DNA of 64,000 bases from Bacillus sp. ISL-41 (GTDB taxonomy: Bacteria; Bacillota; Bacilli; Bacillales; Cytobacillaceae). Under the pieces are notes generated by a model. That model ran no database searches. It saw nothing but the letters and a program-made list of their open reading frames with translations, and was not told where the DNA came from. How positions within the stretch are numbered: the stretch's first letter is position 1; each line of letters begins with the position of its first letter. Both the position numbers and the translations under genes were made by a program. The stretch covers positions 1 to 64,000 of the forward strand of contig NZ_JAGGQP010000025.1 in the NCBI RefSeq assembly GCF_018613235.1. Direction: 5' to 3'. Shown here piece by piece: positions 1 through 6,832 of the stretch.

Positions 1-40
1 CCAGCCCGTTAATGCTTTAAAGTGCGCCATTTTTACTGTT

Positions 41-1357
41 TTAATATAAGAACAACATAAGTACGGTTGTCAGTGCTCCAACCCAGATGGCAAGCAGGAA
101 GCAGTAGCCCATGATGTGACGGATATGAAGGCCAACGACGCTTAGAATTGGCAGTGCCCAGAAAGGCTGTATTAAGTTGGTCCATGCATCTCCCCAACCA
201 ACAGCCATCGCAATTGTCGCTGGATCCACGCCTAATGCCATACCTGCCGGAACTTGAAGCGGACCTTGTAATGCCCATTGCCCGCCGCCTGAAGGAGCTA
301 GAATATTGACTAAGCCTGCTGCCCAATAGGTGAAGATATCAAAGGTTTCTTTAGTAGCAATTGAAGCCATTCCATCAATGATCGCTTGACCAAGGCCCGA
401 ACTGCCAAGTACTGCGATGATCCCGGCATAAAACGGAAATTGCAAAATAATCGGAGAGGTGGAACCTGCTGCCTCTTTAAAAGCCTCGCCGAACTGTCCC
501 AGTGACCTATGGAAGAATAAACCTAATGATAAAAACATGATATTAATAATATTTAAATCCAAGTCACGGCCGTTTACGAACTCCATGACTACATATAAGA
601 GACCAATTAGTCCTATGAGCATTCCCAAAACAGGGGTTCTTTCTAATTTAAGTGCAGGCGTATTTTCCTCAATATCCCCTGCCACTTTCTTCTTCGCCGG
701 AACTTCCTTAGCAATATAAGGCTTTATATTTGTTTTTGGAGCCATTAGACATATGAGAATAGGCATCGTGACGAACAAGGCAAGAAAGATAATGATCGTA
801 GACAAGCTAAAAATTGTTTCTGAAGTTGGTATAACTCCCATTACTTCTGCCAGAAAATGATCCGGGGTAGCGACCGTCAAACCAATTGAACTTGATAGTC
901 CTGCAGTGTACAAGACTGTAGGTGAATATGCAGCCGCAACCAATAGCGGGAAGTGAGCCTGTTGATTTCGCTTACCCACCTCTCTTACAAATATTGCTCC
1001 CACTACAACCGCCAGACCCCAGTTGATATAATACGCACAAGCTGAAATCGCAAATGTTAAAACATATGCTTTATTCGGGGTGCTTGCAAAGGAGGCAAGA
1101 TATTCAAGCCCTCTTTTCACAAAAGGAACTGAAGCCAATACCATACCTGTCAACAAAAGAAGCACCATTTGCATGGTAAAAGCTAGATACACCCAGAAAC
1201 CATCACCGAATGACTTGATTAGATCAACTGGTTCTGTAGGGTTGGTAAAAAAGCCTATGACAAAAACGAATAATGTAAGAAGGACTGCAATGACAAACGC
1301 ATCTGGCAAATAACGCTGGACTCCCCTGGACAGACGATCTGCAACCGAAGATAACAT
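41..1357 (-). CDS. Short-chain fatty acid transporter, AtoE family
   Basis: A 438-residue, almost entirely hydrophobic membrane protein with many transmembrane segments. The order and wording of the conserved stretches (for example YYINWGLAVVVGA and a C-terminal PSGGGQWALQGP) match the SCFA_trans/AtoE family, which is thought to carry short-chain fatty acids such as acetoacetate or butyrate across the cytoplasmic membrane. The start at 1357 is chosen over an ATG 20 codons upstream because AAGGAG lies 11 nt ahead of it (GGAG core) and the extra residues are not membrane-like. It is the last gene before the window edge and has no recognisable metabolic partner (CoA transferase, thiolase) in view. 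The 49-bp palindrome lies between it and the NlpC-like gene upstream. Substrate is inferred from family only. Confidence 0.88.
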   Translation of the reverse strand: MLSSVADRLSRGVQRYLPDAFVIAVLLTLFVFVIGFFTNPTEPVDLIKSFGDGFWVYLAFTMQMVLLLLTGMVLASVPFVKRGLEYLASFASTPNKAYVLTFAISACAYYINWGLAVVVGAIFVREVGKRNQQAHFPLLVAAAYSPTVLYTAGLSSSIGLTVATPDHFLAEVMGVIPTSETIFSLSTIIIFLALFVTMPILICLMAPKTNIKPYIAKEVPAKKKVAGDIEENTPALKLERTPVLGMLIGLIGLLYVVMEFVNGRDLDLNIINIMFLSLGLFFHRSLGQFGEAFKEAAGSTSPIILQFPFYAGIIAVLGSSGLGQAIIDGMASIATKETFDIFTYWAAGLVNILAPSGGGQWALQGPLQVPAGMALGVDPATIAMAVGWGDAWTNLIQPFWALPILSVVGLHIRHIMGYCFLLAIWVGALTTVLMLFLY

Positions 1358-1437
1358 CCTATCAATCACTCCTTTCTTTTTATAAAGTATATTTTCATTT
1401 AGGCAAAAGATGTCCAAGTGTATAAGTAATTTCCCTT

Positions 1438-1486
1438 TAACGCATTAACCCGCCGGGGGTCAGACCCCCGGCGGGTTAATGCGTTA
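1438..1486. repeat. 49-bp perfect palindrome with GGGGGTC-N-GACCCCC core
   Basis: Two 24-bp arms (1438-1461 and 1463-1486) are perfect reverse complements around a single base. The last three bases form the stop codon of the neighbouring NlpC-like gene. There is no T-run on either side, so it is not a typical intrinsic terminator. The core is shared with the palindrome at 2825-2869 while the outer arms differ, which suggests a dispersed palindromic (REP-like) family. Confidence 0.9.
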
Positions 1487-1966
1487 GTGTTTTAAAACAC
1501 GTTTGGCGCCTACGTATTTTGTTTTCCAGTATTTTGAGTCCATTGATTGGATGGAGACTCCTTTTGATACGGTTACGGCAATGAATTTGCCTTTTTCCAG
1601 ATAGATTCCTGCGAAGGAAACTCCTTTGCCACTTGTGTTAAAGAAGACCAAGTCGCCTTCCTTCAGTTCTTTTTTGCTGACGGCCTTGCCTGTTTTGTAT
1701 TGGGCCAATGCAGTTCGAGGTAATTTAATGTCTGCGGCTGAGTGGTCAAAAACATATTGTGTGAAGCCTGACGCATCGAATCCTTTTTTAGGATCCACAC
1801 CACCCCATTTATATTTTACCCCCTGGTATTGTTTCGCTACTTCCGTTACCTCCTGGCCCCATGAAACGCTTGCACTTGCGTTTTGCCCCATTGTTCCTAA
1901 GAAAGCCAGAGAAGCAATTGCAAATATGACCAACCCAATAAAAAATCTTTTTGTTACTGCGCCCAT
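1484..1966 (-). CDS. Secreted NlpC/P60-fold protein lacking the catalytic residues
   Basis: 160 residues: a signal peptide (about residues 1-32, ending QNASA) followed by a single NlpC/P60 domain. The family cleaves peptidoglycan stem peptides with a Cys-His-His(polar) triad. Here the Cys motif GFDCSGF reads GFDASGF (Ala65, codon GCG), the first His motif SHVGIYL reads SFAGIYL (Phe118), and the second His in FIHA is Ala130. The fold-defining residues around each site are kept, so the protein is probably made but inactive as a peptidase; binding to wall peptide or a regulatory role is possible. The start at 1966 is preferred because GGGGGA precedes it by 8 nt and the signal peptide begins there. 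The stop codon lies in the 49-bp palindrome. Confidence 0.8.
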   Translation of the reverse strand: MGAVTKRFFIGLVIFAIASLAFLGTMGQNASASVSWGQEVTEVAKQYQGVKYKWGGVDPKKGFDASGFTQYVFDHSAADIKLPRTALAQYKTGKAVSKKELKEGDLVFFNTSGKGVSFAGIYLEKGKFIAVTVSKGVSIQSMDSKYWKTKYVGAKRVLKH

Positions 1967-2280
1967 CTTTTCATTCCCCCGATTTGTATGTTTTGGTTTA
2001 CACACTGTTAGTCGGAGAATTTTCCGGCTTCGTTTCAGTGAATCGCGCGACAATAAACTCAACTTCTTTTTACAATATCAGCCTTTTATTCAATACTTTC
2101 CTCTATTCAATAAGGCGATTTCACCCGAATAGGTGTTAAATTCGACAAATTTCTATTTTACTCAAACTCCTACATGGAAATTTGTAGAAACTTGTTTTGT
2201 TTATTTTTTTGAAAAAGGCGGTATAAGAGGAATACAAAAATGAAATCCCAAAAAAATACATTAATAAAGGAGTGTTTTAC
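1967..2280. other. Divergent intergenic region between NlpC-like gene and small ORF
   Basis: About 310 bases, AT-rich. I see the ribosome binding sites of the two flanking genes but no promoter I would defend, no hairpin terminator and no repeat. Confidence 0.5.
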
Positions 2281-2388
2281 ATGAAGGTCAAAGCAGGAAG
2301 CTGGAGTATGTTAAGTCAGGAACAGAAGCTAATATTATTAGAGGAAATCAGCAAGAAGGGACGAAAGCGGAAAGACAATGAGGAATAA
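2281..2388 (+). CDS. Small hypothetical protein (35 aa)
   Basis: An ATG-initiated 35-codon frame preceded by a good ribosome binding site (AAAGGAG ending 11 nt upstream). The product starts MKVKAGSWSMLSQEQK and ends in a strongly charged tail (KKGRKRKDNEE). It has no signal peptide or membrane segment. I do not recognise a family. Support is the strong ribosome binding site and the absence of any overlapping gene; without homologues it could be spurious. Confidence 0.5.
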   Translation: MKVKAGSWSMLSQEQKLILLEEISKKGRKRKDNEE

Positions 2389-2403
2389 TTATCAATATAA
2401 ACA

Positions 2404-2452
2404 GGTGCCTGACCCCATGAACTAGCAGCTTCTCAATATGGATGTCAGGCAC
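2404..2452. repeat. Interrupted inverted repeat GTGCCTGAC / GTCAGGCAC
   Basis: Nine-base arms (2405-2413 and 2444-2452) separated by 30 bases. The right arm includes the stop codon of the membrane-protein gene that ends at 2445, so the repeat supplies the last codons of that gene. The motif resembles dispersed GGTGCCTGACACC-type elements seen between genes in Bacillus genomes; it has no T-run. Confidence 0.6.
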
Positions 2453-2771
2453 TAATATTTTTATTAATCAAATTCTGCTTCATTACAGGATACACTTTCA
2501 CTTTAATCCAGAGCACAAACAGGACAAATGGAATATTAAACAGCAGGCCCGCCAGCAGGATCGGTCCATAGAATACTGCCCCGATTACGATGACAAATGT
2601 ATACAGAAGCGGGATTAGGTAGACTGGCATAAATAATATATTCATATAGACGAGTGACATATACGTTGCTTTAGCGCGATTTGTATCCGCACCTTTAGCA
2701 AGCCCCCAGCACTCCCTGATCTCCTCCAAAGTCCGTTTAACCACATCAAAGAAAATCCTCAACACACTCAC
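2445..2771 (-). CDS. Small membrane protein of unknown function
   Basis: 108 residues with a charged N-terminal third (FFDVVKRTLEEIRECWGLAKGA) and two or three hydrophobic segments covering residues about 38-95. I do not recognise a family. The start is ambiguous: GTG at 2771 has AGGGG directly against it, whereas GTG at 2765 or TTG at 2762 would give normal spacing from GGGGTGA. It follows yknX on the same strand, separated by the 45-bp palindrome at 2825-2869. Its last codons lie inside an interrupted inverted repeat. Confidence 0.6.
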   Translation of the reverse strand: MSVLRIFFDVVKRTLEEIRECWGLAKGADTNRAKATYMSLVYMNILFMPVYLIPLLYTFVIVIGAVFYGPILLAGLLFNIPFVLFVLWIKVKVYPVMKQNLINKNISA

Positions 2772-2824
2772 CCCTCATAAAACATTCGAATTTGAAATCC
2801 ATTGTTAGGAAATAGATCTCTTTC

Positions 2825-2869
2825 ACACACTAAAGCAGTGGGGGTCTGACCCCCACTGCTTTAGTGTGT
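2825..2869. repeat. 45-bp perfect palindrome with GGGGGTC-N-GACCCCC core
   Basis: Arms 2825-2846 and 2848-2869 are perfect reverse complements around one base. The central 15 bp are the same as in the palindrome at 1438-1486, but the outer arms are unrelated in sequence. It lies between yknX and the small membrane-protein gene, without a T-run. Confidence 0.9.
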
Positions 2870-2881
2870 TGAAGTTCTCTT

Positions 2882-4120
2882 TTATCTTTTAAAGAAGCCT
2901 ACCATGATGGATTTAAATATTTCTTTACCTGGCTCTTTACTGAATGTTTTTTTGTTCAGGATGCCTGGTTTTAGTTTGCTGAAGAATGGGTCGCCTGCTT
3001 TTTGGATTGCTTCTGGATTTTTGACGACGAGTTCTCCTGGTTTGGCGCCTTTTTTCACTTCGACATTGCCGTCGAGCTCCAGGCCTTTGGTGATTTTACG
3101 TTTTTCTACTATACCAAGCTCGTTCAGCACATAGACAAAGCTTGCTTTTTTCGTCTTTACCACTGCTTCTTCTGGGACCGTTGCTGCGTTCACGACCTGA
3201 TCAGTAACGACGGCAACCTCGACGTGCGTCCCTTTTATGAGGACCGCCTGTTCATCCGTCAGCTCGACTTCATACGGGAAGCGGCTTTCTGTTTTGACCG
3301 ATGGATCCTGCTCAGGATAGCTGGCGATGCTTGTCAAGGTTCCCTTTACATTTCCCTTGACCAGGTCCGACTTTACGAAGACCTCCATCCCCTCCTGGAC
3401 TTCCTTCAAATCTTTTTCGGTAAAAGTACCCTCGACTTTAGGGCTGTCGGAAATAATGGTCAGAATGGGATTGTTCAAATCATAGTTAATCTTCTTCACG
3501 GTGCCGGCCACTTCGCTGTTAATGCCAAGCTGGTCACCGCTGTCCTGGGAGTTTAATGTATTGTCATATTCATCGATTTCAGCAGAAATCCTCGTTTTTT
3601 CACTCTTCTTATCATAGATTTCTTTTTCAATAGAAACGTTCATAAGTTCGCTTGATGACCTGCCTGTATCGGATGTCCCATCACCTGTCACAGGAATGCT
3701 GTTGTCTGTTGCTGATTCAGATACGGATAACAAGTACTCCAGCTGCTGGATCTGTTCGTCGATCAAAGCTACTTCCCTTACAAGCTGCTGCTTCTCCATC
3801 TCCAGCTTCTCACGCTCTGCTTCATTGCTGTCACCAGCATATTCGTACAGAGGACTGCCGACGTCAACCGGGTCGCCCTCTTTTACCAGGAAGTTCTTAA
3901 AGCCGCCTGGGGTGTCATTATAATAGACATGGTGTTCCTCGACAGGGGTAACGACTCCCTCCGCCTGCAAGGTTTTGGTTAAGCTCTCTTTTCCGGTCGC
4001 TGTCCACTTGTTTATATAAGAAGAGCGCACCGCTTTGCTGTCATCTTTCAACGCCAGGTACAGATTTCCCGATATAAATAGAATGCCTGCAGACATCAAG
4101 ATCAGTGATTTCTTTTTCAT
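2882..4120 (-). CDS. yknX: Membrane-fusion (HlyD/YknX-like) efflux adaptor
   Basis: 412 residues. An N-terminal anchor (about 5-24) precedes a biotinyl-lipoyl-like region (NFLVKEGDPVDVGSPLY), a coiled-coil hairpin (about 98-205, rich in Glu/Lys/Gln) and beta-barrel and membrane-proximal domains (GTFTEKDLKEVQEGMEV; VPEEAVVKTKKASFVYV). This is the layout of RND/ABC periplasmic adaptor proteins and of B. subtilis YknX, which works with YknW and the MacB-like ABC transporter YknYZ against the SdpC toxin. The start has GGGGGTG six bases upstream. It follows yknW by 12 bp and is surely co-transcribed. No yknY or yknZ gene is downstream, which is unusual. It could serve an ABC transporter encoded elsewhere. 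Confidence 0.82.
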   Translation of the reverse strand: MKKKSLILMSAGILFISGNLYLALKDDSKAVRSSYINKWTATGKESLTKTLQAEGVVTPVEEHHVYYNDTPGGFKNFLVKEGDPVDVGSPLYEYAGDSNEAEREKLEMEKQQLVREVALIDEQIQQLEYLLSVSESATDNSIPVTGDGTSDTGRSSSELMNVSIEKEIYDKKSEKTRISAEIDEYDNTLNSQDSGDQLGINSEVAGTVKKINYDLNNPILTIISDSPKVEGTFTEKDLKEVQEGMEVFVKSDLVKGNVKGTLTSIASYPEQDPSVKTESRFPYEVELTDEQAVLIKGTHVEVAVVTDQVVNAATVPEEAVVKTKKASFVYVLNELGIVEKRKITKGLELDGNVEVKKGAKPGELVVKNPEAIQKAGDPFFSKLKPGILNKKTFSKEPGKEIFKSIMVGFFKR

Positions 4121-4132
4121 CAGTGCACCCCC

Positions 4133-4792
4133 TTATAGAATTTTTTCGAATTGAATGAACGAAAACAGCGCCGAGAACAGCCAGAATATCAGATTGATTC
4201 CAATTACCAGTAACAGGACAATCCCCGGACGTTTCCCGGTAAGCATTTTGATATACTTGTATTCTATAAAAATAGCCCAAATTTTGAATAGTGTAATAGC
4301 TGCCAGAAAATAGATGATGAAGTCATTATTCGTTATGTATTGTGCAATTACGCCCAATGAAAACGGTGAGGACGTTTTAATCAGCCCAAGCTCCGTTGCC
4401 AGCGGGATGTTGATCACTTTTTCCAAAAGAAGAACAGGCATAACGTATAGCTGGACAGTCACAAACTTTTTCAGCTCAATATCTGAAAAGGTCCAGAAAA
4501 ACAATGCCGGAATGAAAATCATCGCAATTCCATAAAACAGGCCCCAAATCAACTGCCCGATCATGAACAGCAGCTTGTGAAGCTCATAGTTTTCCCTTGA
4601 AACTGCAGTCAGATTTTTCGACAGATATTCAGAACCGATGCCAAAATAAGCACTAATGCCAAAAATCAGACCGCTAAGCAGGACCAGCATCGCCGTATTC
4701 TTCCAAACTCCAGGAACATACTCTGAATCTCGTAATTTATATGTATATAAATCAGGATAAAAAAGGCCGCGAAGCACATGTATTCGGTTCAT
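4133..4792 (-). CDS. yknW: Yip1-domain membrane protein, YknW-like
   Basis: 219 residues with about five transmembrane segments and a cytosolic N-terminus. The position directly upstream of a YknX-type adaptor and the Yip1-like topology match B. subtilis YknW, which helps assemble the YknXYZ exporter. GGGGGA lies 7 nt ahead of the ATG. The gene order yknW-yknX is kept, but the ABC transporter genes that normally follow are missing from this locus. Sequence-based confidence in Yip1 membership is moderate; context carries much of the call. Confidence 0.72.
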   Translation of the reverse strand: MNRIHVLRGLFYPDLYTYKLRDSEYVPGVWKNTAMLVLLSGLIFGISAYFGIGSEYLSKNLTAVSRENYELHKLLFMIGQLIWGLFYGIAMIFIPALFFWTFSDIELKKFVTVQLYVMPVLLLEKVINIPLATELGLIKTSSPFSLGVIAQYITNNDFIIYFLAAITLFKIWAIFIEYKYIKMLTGKRPGIVLLLVIGINLIFWLFSALFSFIQFEKIL

Positions 4793-5057
4793 CTTATGTC
4801 CCCCAGATTTTACTTGTATAGTTCATTTTATATGAAAAAAACCAAAAACCAAAATGAAAACCGCCGTATTTTTGAAGAATTACTAAAAAATTGTCAAAAC
4901 AGGACGATGGTATGTACTCTATTCAACATATCCCGAGTAATCCCTTCATTTTTTAAATTCTATATCCCCCTCCTCTAACCACCTTTTTTTGGGTATAATA
5001 AGAGAATATGTTTTTTTTGAATGAATTTAGAGATGCTGCATGAACGGAGGAATACCT

Positions 5058-6692
5058 GTGGCTGTCATACCTGATCACCAGGCACCGATTTTTAAAGAAG
5101 CTGCCGCAAAACTGAATACGATGCTGAAATCCGAGGTCGAGGAGGATGCGCGCCTTGTGCAGAAAGGGCTGATGCTCTACCGCCAGGGGACGGTCCACCA
5201 TCTGAAGTATATGGTGAAGTCGATCTGGGCGACGGTCCAGGACGTGACCCCGGTTCGTGTGTACATAAATGTTTCAGATCCTGAAGAGAGCAGCTGTACC
5301 TGCCCTGCTAATTCCTTCTGCCGCCATCGTTTGGCTGCGTTTTTTCAGGCATACGGTGATGTCTCGAGTGTTTCAGACTGGGTCGAAGCCTGGCGCAAGC
5401 CTGCAAAGGAGCAGCTGGACGCGGAAAAATGGGGGCTGCAGCGCGCGAAGGATCTGGTAAAAAAGGATACCAGGGCTGGACATGATTACGACATCTGGGC
5501 TGCTTCCTTTCGGGAGAGCTTCGAGGAGATTGTTAAGGGACAGGGAGAACCGAAAGCCTATGTTGTGCCCGGATTGTTCCGCTCCTATATTCGCCGCGTT
5601 GAAGTATCCGCTCCGCTGGAGGCCGTTTGGAAAAACCTTTATTTGATCGCCGCGTCGGTCCATTCCTTCAATTTGCTAACAGAACTGGCAGGCGAACTTG
5701 GGCACGATGAAGAGTCGACAATGGACCGCTATTACCGGCCGCTGTTCGAGGATTTGTTCAATGATGCCGAGGAATACGTCGAGCGTCTCGCATATGGAAC
5801 GATGCCGTTTTCATTTGATGGCTTTCTGGAAAAACTGAAGGAAGAAACAATCGGATTGACGGTGCCCGATGCTTCCGTTGGCTATGACCGAATTGATTTA
5901 TACCGTTTGTTGTGGGAGAAACTTTTTAAAAATGGGAGCTGGCGTGATTCCGAGCGGACGCGACTTGAAAACTTTGGCGATGACAAGCGGGACCTGATCG
6001 AGGAAATTGCTTTGATCCATCAGCTTGTTTTAGCGAAGCAGGACGGAGACGCATTGAAGCGATTCACTGCTCTCCCTGTCGGTTCTCTTCCATATATGTT
6101 TTATTGGCTCGACGGTTTCCGCGTCCAGCGCGAATGGAACCGGATGGGGCCTTTCATCGAATACCTCGTCCAGCAGCTGCGGAATTACCTGAAGCTCCTG
6201 GGTGATTATTATGCTTGTAAAAAATTCACTCGTTATGCGCTGAAGCTCGTTGGTACGTATACGCGTGAAATTGGCCGCGGCGAGCTGTACGACCGGGCGC
6301 TGGCACAGGCGATGCCATACAGCTTTTACGAATATGAAGATTCCTTATTTGAAAAAGAACAATACGAACAGTGGGGCGAATTGCAGTCTTACTTCGGCTT
6401 TGAATATAATTCCATTTCAAGCGAGCGGATTAAAGTTTTACAAAAAGCAGCTCCTGAGGTATTGGTTCCGCTGTATCACCAGATGATCGGCGATCTAATC
6501 GAGATGAAAAACCGCAGCAGCTATAAGCAGGCCGCACGCTTGCTGAAAAAACTTCGTACGGTTTATAAAAAACTGAAGCGTGTGCCCGAATGGGAAGAAT
6601 TTTTCGGGAAGCTGCTTGTGCGGACGAAACGACTGAGGGCTTTTCATGAGGAGTGCACACGGAGCAAGCTGATTGAGGTGGAGGAAGCATAG
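5058..6692 (+). CDS. ywqB: SWIM zinc-finger protein YwqB
   Basis: 544 residues. A SWIM zinc-binding motif CTCPANSFCRH (CxC...CxH, about residues 79-89) lies near the N-terminus; the rest is a long helical region without recognised catalytic motifs. SWIM domains bind DNA or protein. The gene stands immediately upstream of a SNF2 helicase, the conserved ywqB-ywqA pairing, so it is probably the partner or targeting subunit of that helicase. GTG at 5058 is preferred to ATG at 5040 because GGAGG sits 7 nt upstream of the GTG. A TATAAT at 4994-4999 may be its -10 element, but no good -35 is visible. Confidence 0.85.
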   Translation: MAVIPDHQAPIFKEAAAKLNTMLKSEVEEDARLVQKGLMLYRQGTVHHLKYMVKSIWATVQDVTPVRVYINVSDPEESSCTCPANSFCRHRLAAFFQAYGDVSSVSDWVEAWRKPAKEQLDAEKWGLQRAKDLVKKDTRAGHDYDIWAASFRESFEEIVKGQGEPKAYVVPGLFRSYIRRVEVSAPLEAVWKNLYLIAASVHSFNLLTELAGELGHDEESTMDRYYRPLFEDLFNDAEEYVERLAYGTMPFSFDGFLEKLKEETIGLTVPDASVGYDRIDLYRLLWEKLFKNGSWRDSERTRLENFGDDKRDLIEEIALIHQLVLAKQDGDALKRFTALPVGSLPYMFYWLDGFRVQREWNRMGPFIEYLVQQLRNYLKLLGDYYACKKFTRYALKLVGTYTREIGRGELYDRALAQAMPYSFYEYEDSLFEKEQYEQWGELQSYFGFEYNSISSERIKVLQKAAPEVLVPLYHQMIGDLIEMKNRSSYKQAARLLKKLRTVYKKLKRVPEWEEFFGKLLVRTKRLRAFHEECTRSKLIEVEEA

Positions 6693-6832
6693 GGACGTAC
6701 CTTTTGCTCCTTTAGTTTAGTGAAACGAAGGAAGCACAGTGTGGTTCATCCCACTGCTCCTATCGTATTTAGTTTATCGAGACAAAAGAGACAGGAGAAC
6801 CGTCCCCACGTCTCGCCAAGGAGGTGCTTTTA
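6692..6832. repeat. Intergenic repeat with GGGACG...CGTCCC ends, before ywqA
   Basis: The 140 bases between ywqB and ywqA contain terminal inverted repeats GGGACG (6692-6697) and CGTCCC (6801-6806), related internal blocks TTTAGTTTA, and GGAGAACCGTCCCC. Similar GAGAACCGTCCC-type sequences are scattered between genes in Bacillaceae. It separates two genes expected to be co-transcribed and ends just before the ywqA ribosome binding site. Confidence 0.55.

Noticed and set aside
33-326. Open frame overlapping the fatty acid transporter on the same strand
   Set aside because: Low-complexity out-of-frame reading of a well-supported membrane protein gene.
1438-1486. 49-bp palindrome as an intrinsic terminator
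   Set aside because: The stem is ideal, but no T-run follows on either strand. It overlaps a stop codon and shares its core with another palindrome, which fits a repeat element better.
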